From assembly GCF_900113375.1 (NCBI RefSeq), contig NZ_FOPC01000002.1:124001-188000 (forward strand): a stretch of 64,000 nt of DNA. The letters run 5' to 3'. The translations under genes and the position numbers were made by a program. This stretch comes from Algoriphagus hitonicola (lineage in GTDB: Bacteria; Bacteroidota; Bacteroidia; Cytophagales; Cyclobacteriaceae). Below are positions 26,892-36,335 of the stretch, piece after piece; the first letter of the stretch is position 1, and each line of letters begins with the position of its first letter. The notes beneath the pieces were generated by a model. That model did no database searches. It saw nothing but the letters and a program-made list of their open reading frames with translations, and was not told the DNA's origin.

Positions 26892-29708
26892 ATGACTTTG
26901 AGCACCCTGACAGCTAAGAAAGACCTCGATTCACTCGATCCCAAAGAATACATCATCATCAAAAACGCCCGGGTCAATAATCTGAAAAGCCTGAGCGTAG
27001 CCATTCCCCGAAATAAATTTGTGGTCATCACGGGCCTATCTGGTTCGGGAAAATCCTCTCTGGCATTTGATACCCTTTTTGCCGAAGGCCAACGCATGTA
27101 TGTGGAGAGTTTGAGTTCCTATGCCCGGCAGTTTCTCGGTCGAATGGAAAAACCTGAGGTCGAGTATATCAAAGGCGTAGCTCCGGCCATCGCAATTCAG
27201 CAAAAGGTAAGCACAAAAAATCCCCGTTCCACTGTCGGAACCACCACTGAAATCTACGATTACCTCAAATTGCTTTTTGCCCGGGTGGGGAAAACCTATT
27301 CCCCAATTTCTGGAAAAGAGGTCAAGCATCACACGGTCACAGACATTGTGGATTATATTCTCAGCTTTGAGGAAGGAGACAAAGTCATGATTTCTTGTCC
27401 ACTTCAGGTGGCAAGAGGTAGAAAAATCGAGCAGGAATTGGAATTGCTTTTGCAAAAAGGGTATACCCGAATTCTCATTGATGGAGAAGCTTATTTTGTA
27501 GAGGATTTGCTTCAGGAAAAGAAAATCCAAAAAGGAAACTATGAAATCCTAATCGATCGGGCTTCTGTCCGAAAAGACGATGAAGACAATCAATTTCGTA
27601 TTGCTGATTCGGTCCAAACGGCCCTTTTCGAAGGCCATGGAGACTGTAAAATCACCATTCCTGAAAAGGAAACCCGGGAATTTTCCGATCGATTCGAACT
27701 CGACGGAATGAGCTTCGAACTGCCATCGGTCAACTTTTTCTCTTTCAACAATCCCTACGGAGCTTGCCGAAGATGCGAAGGTTTTGGCAATGTCCTTGGA
27801 ATTGATCCTGACTTGGTCATTCCAGACAAATCTCTTTCCGTCTATGAAGGGGCCATTGCCCCTTGGCGCGGAGAATCTTCGCGAACTTGGCTCGAACCAT
27901 TGCTGAAAAAAGGAATTGAATTCGACTTCCCCATTCACCGGGCATTTGAGGATTTAAGCGAAAAAGAACAGGACCTCATCTGGACGGGAAATAAGTATTT
28001 CAAAGGCTTGGATGCATTTTTTAAAGATTTGGAAACCAAAACCCACAAAATTCAGTATCGGGTCATGCTTTCCAGATTTCGAGGGCGGACGACTTGTCCC
28101 GAGTGCCGGGGAACCCGTCTTCGCAAGGACGCCAGCTATGTCAAAATCCAAGAAAAATCGATTACAGACTTGGTGCTGATGCCAATTGATGAAGCTTTGG
28201 TGTTTTTCAATGAATTGGAACTCGCTCCGCATGAAGCCAAAGTCGCCAATCGATTACTGAAAGAAATTGTCAGCCGCCTCGAGTTTATGGATCAGGTCGG
28301 TTTGGGCTATTTGACTTTAAATCGACTGACTTCCACACTCTCTGGAGGTGAATATCAGCGAATCAAACTGGCGACTTCCTTGGGTTCAGCTTTGGTGGGG
28401 TCTATGTATATTTTGGATGAACCCAGCATCGGTTTGCATCCAAGGGATACCGATAGATTGGTGGGAGTACTTAAGTCATTGCGCGATATGGGCAATACCG
28501 TCATTGTGGTCGAGCATGAGGATAAAGTCATGAAAGCCGCCGATCAGATTATCGATATCGGCCCGGATGCCGGAGTTCATGGCGGGGAATTGCTGTTTCA
28601 GGGTTCCATCGAAGAGCTCATCGCTTCCGCCCAAACCCATACTGCCCGATACCTGCGTGGAGAGGAGCAGATTTTCAAGAAAAATGGTAACCGAAAGTGG
28701 AAGGACTCCATCATCGTCAAAGGAGCGCGTGAAAATAACCTCAAGAATCTGACGGTACAGTTTCCACTGAATACGCTAACCGTAGTCACGGGAGTTTCCG
28801 GTTCGGGAAAATCTACCCTGATCAAAAAGGTATTATATCCAGCCTTGGGAAAAATGCTAGGAACCGTCATCGATGAATCCGGAAAATACGATAAGATCGA
28901 GGGCGATTATAAGCGCATCACCCAAGTGGAATTTGTCGATCAAAATCCGATCGGTAAATCCTCCCGCTCCAATCCGGTGACCTATGTCAAGGCTTACGAC
29001 GCCATCCGAACGCTCTTTGCCGATCAACCGGTATCTAGGCAGCGGGGCTACAAACCGGCCTTTTTCTCTTTCAATGTCGATGGAGGTCGATGTGAAGCCT
29101 GCGCCGGAGAAGGTACCACTACCGTGGAGATGCAGTTTATGGCTGACATCCACCTGACCTGCGAATCCTGCAAAGGAAAGCGATTCAAAAATGAAATTTT
29201 AGACGTCAAATACAGGGATAAAGATATCTCCGAGGTACTTGACATGACCATCGATGAGGCCATGGAGTTCTTCAAAGGAAAAACCCAGATCATCAATCGG
29301 CTCCAACCCCTGCAAGAAGTAGGCTTGGGCTATATCGGCATGGGCCAAAGTTCGAATACGCTTTCCGGTGGAGAAGCTCAACGGGTGAAATTGGCTTCAT
29401 TCCTAGGCAAAGGCGGCACTAAATCTGGGGATCAGGTACTCTTTATTTTTGACGAACCGACGACAGGTTTGCATTTCCATGATATCCGCAAGCTCCTCCA
29501 CAGCATCAATGCCCTAATCGATCAGGGTCATTCGGTGATCATCATCGAGCATAATACTGAAGTCATACGCTCCGCCGATTGGGTAATTGACTTGGGTCCG
29601 GAGGGAGGAAACAAAGGAGGCCATCTGACTTTTGCGGGTACGCCTGAAGATTTGGCTAAAGAAAAGGGGAATTACACCGCGGACTATTTGAGGGAGGGAT
29701 TTGCATAA
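26892..29708 (+). CDS. uvrA: Excinuclease ABC subunit A
   Basis: A 938-residue UvrA, the damage-recognition ATPase of nucleotide excision repair. It has two ABC-type halves: Walker A GLSGSGKS at residues 48-55 and GVSGSGKST in the second half. The ABC signatures are [12 protein letters not shown] and [12 protein letters not shown], and the Walker B strands are [11 protein letters not shown] and [10 protein letters not shown]. Zinc-binding Cys pairs are present (CRRCEGFG with [16 protein letters not shown] with CESCKGKR). The frame extends upstream to 26805 but the ATG at 26892 ([10 protein letters not shown]) gives the normal family length. The final 28 residues reappear as a detached copy at 31431-31517. 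Confidence 0.96.
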   Translation: MTLSTLTAKKDLDSLDPKEYIIIKNARVNNLKSLSVAIPRNKFVVITGLSGSGKSSLAFDTLFAEGQRMYVESLSSYARQFLGRMEKPEVEYIKGVAPAIAIQQKVSTKNPRSTVGTTTEIYDYLKLLFARVGKTYSPISGKEVKHHTVTDIVDYILSFEEGDKVMISCPLQVARGRKIEQELELLLQKGYTRILIDGEAYFVEDLLQEKKIQKGNYEILIDRASVRKDDEDNQFRIADSVQTALFEGHGDCKITIPEKETREFSDRFELDGMSFELPSVNFFSFNNPYGACRRCEGFGNVLGIDPDLVIPDKSLSVYEGAIAPWRGESSRTWLEPLLKKGIEFDFPIHRAFEDLSEKEQDLIWTGNKYFKGLDAFFKDLETKTHKIQYRVMLSRFRGRTTCPECRGTRLRKDASYVKIQEKSITDLVLMPIDEALVFFNELELAPHEAKVANRLLKEIVSRLEFMDQVGLGYLTLNRLTSTLSGGEYQRIKLATSLGSALVGSMYILDEPSIGLHPRDTDRLVGVLKSLRDMGNTVIVVEHEDKVMKAADQIIDIGPDAGVHGGELLFQGSIEELIASAQTHTARYLRGEEQIFKKNGNRKWKDSIIVKGARENNLKNLTVQFPLNTLTVVTGVSGSGKSTLIKKVLYPALGKMLGTVIDESGKYDKIEGDYKRITQVEFVDQNPIGKSSRSNPVTYVKAYDAIRTLFADQPVSRQRGYKPAFFSFNVDGGRCEACAGEGTTTVEMQFMADIHLTCESCKGKRFKNEILDVKYRDKDISEVLDMTIDEAMEFFKGKTQIINRLQPLQEVGLGYIGMGQSSNTLSGGEAQRVKLASFLGKGGTKSGDQVLFIFDEPTTGLHFHDIRKLLHSINALIDQGHSVIIIEHNTEVIRSADWVIDLGPEGGNKGGHLTFAGTPEDLAKEKGNYTADYLREGFA

Positions 29709-29789
29709 AATCAACTAATTCATCACCCTTCTAAATCTTCAACTTTTAAAAAATTCATCAGATTTTTTTGATTTTTCTTGACAACTAGG

Positions 29790-29823
29790 TTTGTTTTTTT
29801 TTTTACTTAGCAAAATATAAATT
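29790..29823 (+). promoter_or_regulatory. Possible promoter with an 11-T tract in its spacer
   Basis: TTTG at 29790-29793 is followed by a homopolymer of eleven T (29794-29804) and, 22 nt after TTTG, by TATAAATT (29816-29823), a weak -7 match. The peptide gene starts at 29853. The spacer is slightly longer than the usual 19-21 nt. Confidence 0.3.
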
Positions 29824-29852
29824 TAATGTTAAACTTTAGTACTTTAATGCTT

Positions 29853-30140
29853 ATGAAAAGGTTATTCTTACTTTCAGTTCTATTATGTCTTATGCTTGGA
29901 ATAAGCGAACAAGCTATGGCTGACTGGTGTGGCAACATGAGATCCTCCGATGTCTGGTATAACTCAAGCGGGTCAGTTTCAATAGGTCGGGAGCCATTTT
30001 TTTCTATGGATTATACAAAAATTACATGCTGCGTGAATGGTACAGATATGGATGCCTGCAATAATAGTTCGGAGGCTACAGAATGCTCTCAAAAAGTGGT
30101 TAGAATTGGGTGTACTGCTCCAAGTTTTGCAGATGCCTGA
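29853..30140 (+). CDS. Small Cys-rich secreted peptide, NVEALA-like by layout
   Basis: A 95-residue protein: a basic/hydrophobic leader MKRLFLLSVLLCLMLGISEQ, a processing-like SEQAMA-D site near residue 24, then about 70 residues with six cysteines (WC, TCC, DAC, ATEC, IGC). The size, leader ending and position just before a 6-bladed beta-propeller lipoprotein gene match the Bacteroidota NVEALA-type peptide genes, but the NVEALA word itself is not present, so membership is inferred only. Disulfide bonds are expected after export. The frame is open from 29826, and the ATG at 29853 is preferred. It lies immediately after uvrA within a variable region. Function unknown. Confidence 0.65.
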   Translation: MKRLFLLSVLLCLMLGISEQAMADWCGNMRSSDVWYNSSGSVSIGREPFFSMDYTKITCCVNGTDMDACNNSSEATECSQKVVRIGCTAPSFADA

Positions 30141-30155
30141 TATTTTTGTAAAAAA

Positions 30156-30180
30156 GGGGGAGTAAGATTGATCCTCCCCC
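30156..30180 (+). promoter_or_regulatory. Intercistronic hairpin between the peptide and propeller genes
   Basis: GGGGGAG (30156-30162) pairs perfectly with CTCCCCC (30174-30180) over an 11-nt loop. No T run follows, so it is a poor terminator. It could be a partial attenuator or an mRNA end-stabiliser that sets the peptide:propeller ratio. Confidence 0.5.
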
Positions 30181-30203
30181 TGTACCAATTTACAACTAAA
30201 CAA

Positions 30204-31343
30204 ATGAAGCATAAACTAGTAAGTTTTTTTTCTCTGGGATTGTTTTGGGTCCTATTTTCCTGTGAGGAAAAAACTATTTCAGGCCCTATTGAAATCCCAT
30301 CTGACCCTGTTGGCGATTTATTAGATATCGGCGAAATCTTTAATTCTAGTGAACTGATTCCCATCACTCTGCCAGACAGTGTTTTAATCGGGAATGTTTT
30401 CTCATCCAAAGCATTAGGAGATAAGATTTATATCCACGATAATTTCAACAACCGAATCTTAATCATTGATAGCAAAGAAAAAAAATTAAGTGGAATAATT
30501 AGTGCCGAAGGAGAGGGCCCTGGAGAGTATTCCCAAATAAACTCTTTTGATTTAGATCCTGCGGGGAATGTTTATATTTATGATTTTGGAAAGAGAATCT
30601 TATGTTTTTCTGACGGAAAATTCAACTATGAACTAGAAAATATACATTTACAAGTACGAGATTTTTGCAAGTCCGATAAAGGCTATATCCTAGTCAATCC
30701 GCAAGAATCTTACCTTGACTATAGAAGCACGATCGTAGAATCAGATAGTAGTGGTACAATTTTAAACCAACTTGGTGGTGAGCCTGACTATAAAGCTTCT
30801 CTTCCAAATACCTTCTTCCAAAAATTTTCAAACACGATCTATATTAACGATAATCCAAATCAAGAAATTATACTTTATGATCAATTGAGAAATAGTCAAG
30901 AAAAACTTGAATTTAAAATTTCAGGTGAGGATCGACCTCAATTAGTGGATTTTTGGGTAGCCGATGCAGAAAATATTTTTACGGTTTTTCCTGCCAAGAA
31001 TGATTCGATCATCCTGTTTTCCCAAATTAAAAATTCAAAATTTCTCAGAAACCTTAAAGGCATTTTCAGTTCTGATGATTTCTTGCCGGTAAATAAATTC
31101 CCATACCGAGCTATCAGGGATAATTATGATTACTTGATTTACAATACCGAGGAATTAAAATCTCTTTTAGATTATTTTCAATATTTTCCTGAGGCTAAAT
31201 CATATGTAGAAGAGAACGGGATGTATTATCTTAAAGAAGATAAAAGGTTCTCGATCTCAAAAGAAAAGATTCAAGCTATAGTTAGTCAACTTGATTCAAT
31301 CAAAAATTCTAACAGTATTTTGATTAGGAAATTCTCAAGGTAG
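30204..31343 (+). CDS. 6-bladed beta-propeller lipoprotein (PF17170-like)
   Basis: A 379-residue lipoprotein (signal ending WVLFSC, Cys20). The mature part has propeller-type strands: KALGDKIYIHDNFNNRILII, the signature GEGPGEYSQINSFDLDPAGN, VYIYDFGKRILCFS and similar. The GxGPGEY...F..D...N.YIYD pattern is typical of the Bacteroidota 6-bladed beta-propeller family (PF17170). Such proteins are envelope-anchored and of unknown binding target; they often accompany small NVEALA-type peptide genes. The ATG at 30204 is chosen over an earlier frame opening because it gives the lipoprotein signal. It follows the Cys-rich peptide gene by 63 bp, with a hairpin between. Confidence 0.8.
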   Translation: MKHKLVSFFSLGLFWVLFSCEEKTISGPIEIPSDPVGDLLDIGEIFNSSELIPITLPDSVLIGNVFSSKALGDKIYIHDNFNNRILIIDSKEKKLSGIISAEGEGPGEYSQINSFDLDPAGNVYIYDFGKRILCFSDGKFNYELENIHLQVRDFCKSDKGYILVNPQESYLDYRSTIVESDSSGTILNQLGGEPDYKASLPNTFFQKFSNTIYINDNPNQEIILYDQLRNSQEKLEFKISGEDRPQLVDFWVADAENIFTVFPAKNDSIILFSQIKNSKFLRNLKGIFSSDDFLPVNKFPYRAIRDNYDYLIYNTEELKSLLDYFQYFPEAKSYVEENGMYYLKEDKRFSISKEKIQAIVSQLDSIKNSNSILIRKFSR

Positions 31344-31430
31344 ATCAAATTCATAAATTTGAAAATCTCTAATTGAAATAATTGGCTAATTCCTTTTGAT
31401 TTTAGTCGCGAAGAAGAAAATAAATGAGAT

Positions 31431-31517
31431 CACCTGACCTTTGCCGGGACGCCTGAGGATTTGGCTAAAGAAAAGGGTAATTATACCGCGGAGTATTTGA
31501 GGGAGGGATTCATGTAA
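31431..31517 (+). pseudogene. Detached 3' fragment of a second uvrA allele
   Basis: Twenty-eight codons plus stop that repeat the uvrA C-terminus: [16 protein letters not shown], then NYTAEYLREGFM. Compared with 29622-29708, most nucleotide differences are at third positions and leave the protein unchanged; only D-to-E and the last A-to-M differ. The fragment has no start and upstream sequence is unrelated. The synonymous pattern means it diverged while part of a functional uvrA, that is, it is the tail of another allele left by recombination and not a recent local duplication. Confidence 0.85.
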
Positions 31518-31715
31518 GTTCAGACTTGATTATAGCTATGAATTCGAGCAAGCCTGAAAACATCACACATTGGCTTGGTAAAAATTGCTTCGAGGTGATA
31601 GCAAGATAATTACTTGAGAAACAAGGGAAAAATTTTATAGATTTTTGAAAACTGTATCTTTTTATTTCCGTAATCTATTTAAGAATTAGTTTAAATAATT
31701 TTTAATTTTCTTCCC

Positions 31716-32912
31716 ATGAAATACTCTGACTTTCATTCCTTTCTAAGCTTAACACATTTAAAGCAGTTTCCAATCTGGGCTTTTATATCCTTTATTTTTT
31801 TCTCCTGTACTTCCGCCGAAAAGGTGAAGTTTGACGGAGAAGAGATCGACTATCATCGGAATATCGATAGGAGTAGTATTGCCTTAAAAATTGATTCAAT
31901 CGAGAATAAGGAGGTCATTTTCTCTGGAAGTGGAATTTGGAAGATTTTTAATGATCAAATTATTCTCGCAGATAAAAGAACCGGAATAATTTATGTCTTT
32001 AAGGATGACCTAAGCTTAAAAGAAACACAATTAGGAATCGGTCAGGGCCCAAACCAATTAAATGGGGGGCTTGTCGCTATGGCTTCCGGAGATCAGGGGC
32101 TATTTCTTTTGGGCGGGAATTATGACTATTATGTCGTCGATAAGAACTGGACTATTTCCCAAACAGGCAACTTGGACTTTTACCATGAAAATACGCCTTA
32201 TGATGAATTGTTGAAAAACCCCAAACCGGAATATACAGGCATTTACGAAATCCACTATAAATTTCAGAAACCGACCTGGTTTGGAGAAGGGAAAGTGATG
32301 ATTCAGCTATCCTCGACTCATCCCGAGTATAACTACATCTTGAATAAAATTTACTTTGAGGAAGCCAAAAACCTTGGAATTTTGGAATTAAGCAGTGGAA
32401 AAATACAAATCTCGAGTGGCTACCCTCCTATTTATTCAGGCAGTAATTTTATTCCTTACCTGATGGGTACAGCTATTGCGCCGCTTAAGAATAGTTTTTA
32501 TGTTCAAAGTTTTGAGGCGGATAGTCTGCTTTACAAGTTTTCTGCTGATGGCCTGATTCACCATGCATTTGGACATGCTGGCAAAGACATGATGACCGAG
32601 TACCCTGATCTGAGCGCTTTGGATGTGAGTGAGTTTGATCAAGGCCGAGAAGACCTTCGCCCAAAAGTCAACTTTTATACAACTTTAGATTTTATGGAGA
32701 AGCAAAACCTTCTGGTACGTGGTTATACTAAAAACAGTCCACTAGCAGATGGAATTCAGCTTTATAGAAATGACACCTTGCTGCTTGATCAAGCTGTACC
32801 CAAAGGGTTTAACTATTTTGGATACAAGGAACCCTACCTCTACGGATCCTACAACAGACAGGTTGAACGGGAAGAAAAAATTGTCGTTTATCGATTAAAG
32901 TTATTAGAATGA
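31716..32912 (+). CDS. Beta-propeller-like lipoprotein
   Basis: A 398-residue lipoprotein with a long N-terminus and the signal ending FIFFSC (Cys31). The beta-rich mature region has propeller-like repeats: IWKIFNDQIILADKRTGIIY, LGIGQGPNQLNGG (matching the GxGPxx word of the 6-bladed family) and SLLYKFSADGLIHHAFGHAG. It resembles BF3164/DUF4221-type propellers; blade number cannot be settled by eye. It overlaps the next gene by 4 bp (ATGA), so the two are coupled. It lies just downstream of the detached uvrA tail. Function is unknown. Confidence 0.7.
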   Translation: MKYSDFHSFLSLTHLKQFPIWAFISFIFFSCTSAEKVKFDGEEIDYHRNIDRSSIALKIDSIENKEVIFSGSGIWKIFNDQIILADKRTGIIYVFKDDLSLKETQLGIGQGPNQLNGGLVAMASGDQGLFLLGGNYDYYVVDKNWTISQTGNLDFYHENTPYDELLKNPKPEYTGIYEIHYKFQKPTWFGEGKVMIQLSSTHPEYNYILNKIYFEEAKNLGILELSSGKIQISSGYPPIYSGSNFIPYLMGTAIAPLKNSFYVQSFEADSLLYKFSADGLIHHAFGHAGKDMMTEYPDLSALDVSEFDQGREDLRPKVNFYTTLDFMEKQNLLVRGYTKNSPLADGIQLYRNDTLLLDQAVPKGFNYFGYKEPYLYGSYNRQVEREEKIVVYRLKLLE

Positions 32913-34354
32913 GAAAGGCAATCCTACTTATGTCAGCTTATGCAACTTTTGCAGCTTTATTTTTTGGTCCAAAATCGTTGCACGGTCAAGAAGCTGAACA
33001 AAAGAAGCATCAGTATTCCATACTAGAAAAGAATGAAACAAGAAGCCCCATTCCGTTTTTACCAATATTTTCTGAGGATGGGACCGTGTATGGAATCACC
33101 GATAGCATTGGAAATATCATCTTGGAGGAAGGGATTACATTCTTTATCCGAAGTTACTTTTACCAAGACAAGGAATTCAGCGTCGAGCCAAATGCAGAAA
33201 AAGTAATTCTACTGGAAAGGTCCGAAATCGCGCTGGAAGGAATCGAAGTTCGATCCTTTCAAAACCCTATCGATCAGCTAATGCACCTCAGCAAAAGCTT
33301 TGAGCCTGCTTTTGACAAGGAGGCATTCCTATCTAATTTCAGGGGGTATTATGCGGTCCAACAGCAGGAAAAGTATGTGGATTTTTTCGAAGCAAGTGGT
33401 ATTTCTCTCCATTCCAAGAGTCAAAAATGGAAGCCCTATGAATTTGTCCAAGCAGGATGGGCAGGTGGCAGTGCTTACCAATTTCTAGTGCCCCTAGAAC
33501 TGAGGAGAAGCCATCATTGGGACTGGACGAATGGAGACACGATTCCTGCAAGGAATACCTCACCCAGCACTGAACGAGCGGATCAGTATTATATCAAACC
33601 GTTTTATGCAAGAGAAATACTTCACGCTTTTGAATATTCTTGGCCCTTATCCTCTTCAAATCTTAAGTTTTACGATTTCCAGTACGACTTAGAAAATGGA
33701 AAGGAAATCATCCTATTTAAATCAAAAGATGAGGAGCGCATCAAAGCAAATTCTGACCTGTTTCTCCTTGGAGAGGGAAAAATCGTTTTGGGTGAGTCAG
33801 CAGAAAGCATCGAGCGTATTATCCTCAATTTCTCCAAGTACAATTACATTGCCTTTCCGAAAAACCGAAATGGGCGAGAACGGCAAATGGGCGGAAGTCT
33901 TTCAGTCATTTTTAAAAATTCGAATAACAAAGTCTTTGTAAGCGAGGTAGAATTAACAGCTAAACTCTTCGGCCCCATCAATATCGGAAATCCAAGACCT
34001 TATCGAAAAGGAAGTGAAGCCACGATCGTGGAGAAAATTCTTTTCGAAGATTTTCACTTTGTCCAGTCCAAACAAGATTTAGAATCACTGGAAAAAGGAT
34101 TCGGTTTTGTGGGATTGGAAACCATGGTTGCTTTTGATCCAGCCTATTGGAGCTCCCATGCTTTAGTGAGTCCTGATTTATTCAATCGAATTAAAGGGGA
34201 CCTAGGATCAAAAACCAGTCTTAAGGATCAATTTGAAGCAAATTCTGAAAAACGATTGATTCCCGAAGAGAAAGATTTGGCTTATTTCAAAGATTATCTT
34301 TCGAAGCTTATTCCTCAATTAAAATCGATAGCACAAGAAATATCAGAAGACTAA
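32909..34354 (+). CDS. Exported protein with a CarboxypepD_reg-like N-terminal domain
   Basis: A 481-residue protein with a signal peptide ending SLHGQ (about residue 27). Residues 35-115 (PIPFLPIFSEDGTVYGITDS, IGNIILEEG..., VILLERSEIALEGIEV) read like a carboxypeptidase-regulatory-type beta-sandwich, as found ahead of outer-membrane proteins and in many stand-alone Bacteroidota proteins. The remaining 360 residues are beta-rich with aromatic residues and match nothing I can name. It overlaps the propeller gene upstream by 4 bp. With the peptide and first propeller upstream it may form one envelope system, but the uvrA fragment and a 370-bp gap separate those. Confidence 0.65.
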   Translation: MRKAILLMSAYATFAALFFGPKSLHGQEAEQKKHQYSILEKNETRSPIPFLPIFSEDGTVYGITDSIGNIILEEGITFFIRSYFYQDKEFSVEPNAEKVILLERSEIALEGIEVRSFQNPIDQLMHLSKSFEPAFDKEAFLSNFRGYYAVQQQEKYVDFFEASGISLHSKSQKWKPYEFVQAGWAGGSAYQFLVPLELRRSHHWDWTNGDTIPARNTSPSTERADQYYIKPFYAREILHAFEYSWPLSSSNLKFYDFQYDLENGKEIILFKSKDEERIKANSDLFLLGEGKIVLGESAESIERIILNFSKYNYIAFPKNRNGRERQMGGSLSVIFKNSNNKVFVSEVELTAKLFGPINIGNPRPYRKGSEATIVEKILFEDFHFVQSKQDLESLEKGFGFVGLETMVAFDPAYWSSHALVSPDLFNRIKGDLGSKTSLKDQFEANSEKRLIPEEKDLAYFKDYLSKLIPQLKSIAQEISED

Positions 34355-34458
34355 AAAACGCCTTCAACCTTGAAGATTCACCACCTGGTTCTAATGGTCA
34401 AAAAAGGAAAAACAGAATTAAAGCTGTATTTTGTGAATAGAAATTGAAGGATGGAAGC

Positions 34459-34869
34459 ATGAAAAATGAAGATGTTCGTTGGAAACAACGCTTTTCTAAC
34501 TTTAGCAAAGCCATGGGTCATTTGGAAAAGGCCTTACAAATTCCTAATCCCGATTTGGTGCAAAAAGCGGGTATTATTCAGTTTTTTGAAATGTCTTTCG
34601 AGCTTGCATGGAACCTGGTCAAGGATTATCTGGAAGAGCAAGGCTTTGTGGATATCCGATCACCAAGAGGAGCCTTAAAAAAAGCATTTGAGGTCAATCT
34701 TTTAAAAAATGGCCATGATTGGATGGATTTGTTACAAGACAGAAACCTCACAGCCCATACTTATGATGAGCAAAAGGCTACTGAAATGGAAAAACTCATA
34801 AAAGAAAAATATTTCCCTTTATTAAACGCACTGCGATTCACCTTCCAAAGAAAAGTAAATGAAGAATAA
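34459..34869 (+). CDS. HepT-like HEPN toxin (HI0074-type)
   Basis: A 136-residue helical protein of the HEPN fold in the nucleotidyltransferase-substrate-binding (HI0074) branch. The RNase motif RX4HXY is present as R95-N-L-T-A-H100-T-Y102. In HepT/MntA systems the HEPN protein is a ribonuclease toxin and the partner nucleotidyltransferase neutralises it by AMPylating the Tyr of this motif. The MNT gene follows with an 11-bp overlap, fitting a type VII toxin-antitoxin pair. The frame is open from a TTG at 34444, but the ATG at 34459 (MKNEDVRW) is the likelier start. Confidence 0.85.
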   Translation: MKNEDVRWKQRFSNFSKAMGHLEKALQIPNPDLVQKAGIIQFFEMSFELAWNLVKDYLEEQGFVDIRSPRGALKKAFEVNLLKNGHDWMDLLQDRNLTAHTYDEQKATEMEKLIKEKYFPLLNALRFTFQRKVNEE

Positions 34870-35206
34870 ATTTGGACTTTTGGAATCGGACATGGCATCC
34901 ATATTAGAAATCATCGGTAATCAAGACCTAGTTGAAGAGGTCATTCTATTTGGAAGCAGAGCTAAGGGAAATTTCCGTACTGGAAGTGATGTGGATTTGG
35001 CCTTGAAGGGAGTAAGTCTAACCTTTGAAATAGTTAGTCACATCAGCTATCTACTCAATGAAGAGACCAATATGCCTTATCATTTTGACCTAGTCAATTA
35101 TCATCAGATTCAAGAGCCTGAATTGATAAAGCATATTGACCAAGTTGGCATAGAAATATTCAATAGAAAAAAGGTAGATGGGATACCCGAATATCTCAGA
35201 GGTTGA
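34859..35206 (+). CDS. MntA-like nucleotidyltransferase antitoxin
   Basis: A 115-residue minimal nucleotidyltransferase. The motif GSRAKG (32-37) followed by SDVDLAL carries the two Mg-binding Asp (44, 46), and a third acidic residue is in YHFDLVNY (Asp77). It is the partner of the HEPN protein encoded directly upstream, overlapping it by 11 bp, and is expected to inactivate it by AMPylation. The toxin-first gene order is common for this branch. It ends the coding run before a 420-bp non-coding gap. Confidence 0.85.
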   Translation: MKNKFGLLESDMASILEIIGNQDLVEEVILFGSRAKGNFRTGSDVDLALKGVSLTFEIVSHISYLLNEETNMPYHFDLVNYHQIQEPELIKHIDQVGIEIFNRKKVDGIPEYLRG

Positions 35207-35626
35207 GTCTTCGGAATTGTTTTGAGCAAAACCTTCCAGCTGTTGCGATCCTTTAATCCCGCCGCTTTATCCGTAGGCACAAATCTTAGCTCATCCGCGA
35301 TTATTATCGGGAGGTTGGGAGAGCTGCTCTGACTGCTCTGAGATCATGTGTGAACCTTTTAGATTTCAAATTTTCAATCTGTAATAGGTTTAAAAACACC
35401 TTCCAGATCAAGTCCTTGATTCATGCGTTTTAACCGAGAAGGAATCAGTTTTTCAGGGATAGTATCAGTTGGAATTAAGCATCGGATAAGCACCCGTTGA
35501 AGTCTAAAATCTTAATTAACCTTAAAGCAGGAGGTTTCTATTTTGAAGGTGGTTTTGAGTTGGATATATTTCTTAAAGGAATTTATGAACACAGGCTTTT
35601 TTGTTTTATCCAAATCGAAAATCATT
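35207..35626. other. Non-coding gap between the toxin-antitoxin pair and a broken gene
   Basis: No ORF with coding character, RNA gene or strong palindrome is seen. The first half (TTTAATCCCGCCGCTTT... and GGTTGGGAGAGCTGCTCTGA-like words) is richer in GC than its surroundings and looks like remnant sequence, but I cannot assign it to a known element. Confidence 0.35.
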
Positions 35627-36157
35627 ATGATCCATCGACCGCTATTTCTCCTTCTCTTGGCACTCTTACCGATTTTCACATCAGCTCAAGAAAGAATCAC
35701 CGTCACCGATCCTGAAATCAAGTTTAGCTAACTTCTGCCTGAGGGGTGGGAGGTAAAAGATGACGGATATGATTATCTAATTCAATCTTCAGAGGTAGAT
35801 AATGCCTACCTTTCCATGACCTATCTGGAAGATGCCCAAGGTTCTGGCTATTTGGAATCTTTAGGTTCCAAACCGACCTTTGATGATAATTTTGATTTTG
35901 AGATCCGCTATATGTTGCCAGAGGTATTTGGAAAAATCGAGATAGTCGAACAAGGAAAAGCTCAGATAAATGGTGCTTCAGGAAGATGGGTAAGATTCCG
36001 GTCAGGTAAGAACGAAGAATTGATCAGCATTTTCTACATGTACCCAAAACTCAACCAGACTTTTAAGATTACAGGTACTGCTCCTTCGGAACATTTCGAG
36101 CAAATCCAGCCTTATTTTACTTCCATTATTGAGAGTTTTAATTCAAGTGAATTATAA
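35627..36157 (+). pseudogene. Exported DUF1795/PsbP-like protein gene with one in-frame stop
   Basis: An ATG at 35627 gives a signal peptide (MIHRPLFLLLLALLPIFTSA) and the start of a mature protein, but TAA at 35729-35731 (codon 35) interrupts it. The same frame continues uninterrupted to 36157: LLPEGWEVKDDGYDYLIQSS, ...GASGRWVRFRSGKNEEL..., ...YFTSIIESFNSS. The whole is 177 codons with no shift. The LPEGWE...G..G.W......Y pattern resembles PsbP/DUF1795-type small lipid- or protein-binding domains. A nonsense mutation, a sequencing error or readthrough are possible; I count it as a pseudogene. Confidence 0.7.
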
Positions 36158-36335
36158 GATTTCTTTTGTGCGGGAGAGCTATTGCTGAGCTTCATTTTTG
36201 TCTCTAGAATGTTCGTGATCGGACGTTTTTGTTCGCTAGAAAATATTACTTTCTAATTAAACACTATAAAAAGACCATAAGCCCCGATTTGCCTTGGCAA
36301 AGGTTTAACAAGTAGTTGATCAAAATGAATTTGAT

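Noticed and set aside
29853-30140. Formal NVEALA-family assignment
   Set aside because: The NVEALA motif is absent; only size, leader, cysteine content and neighbourhood fit, so it stays an analogy.
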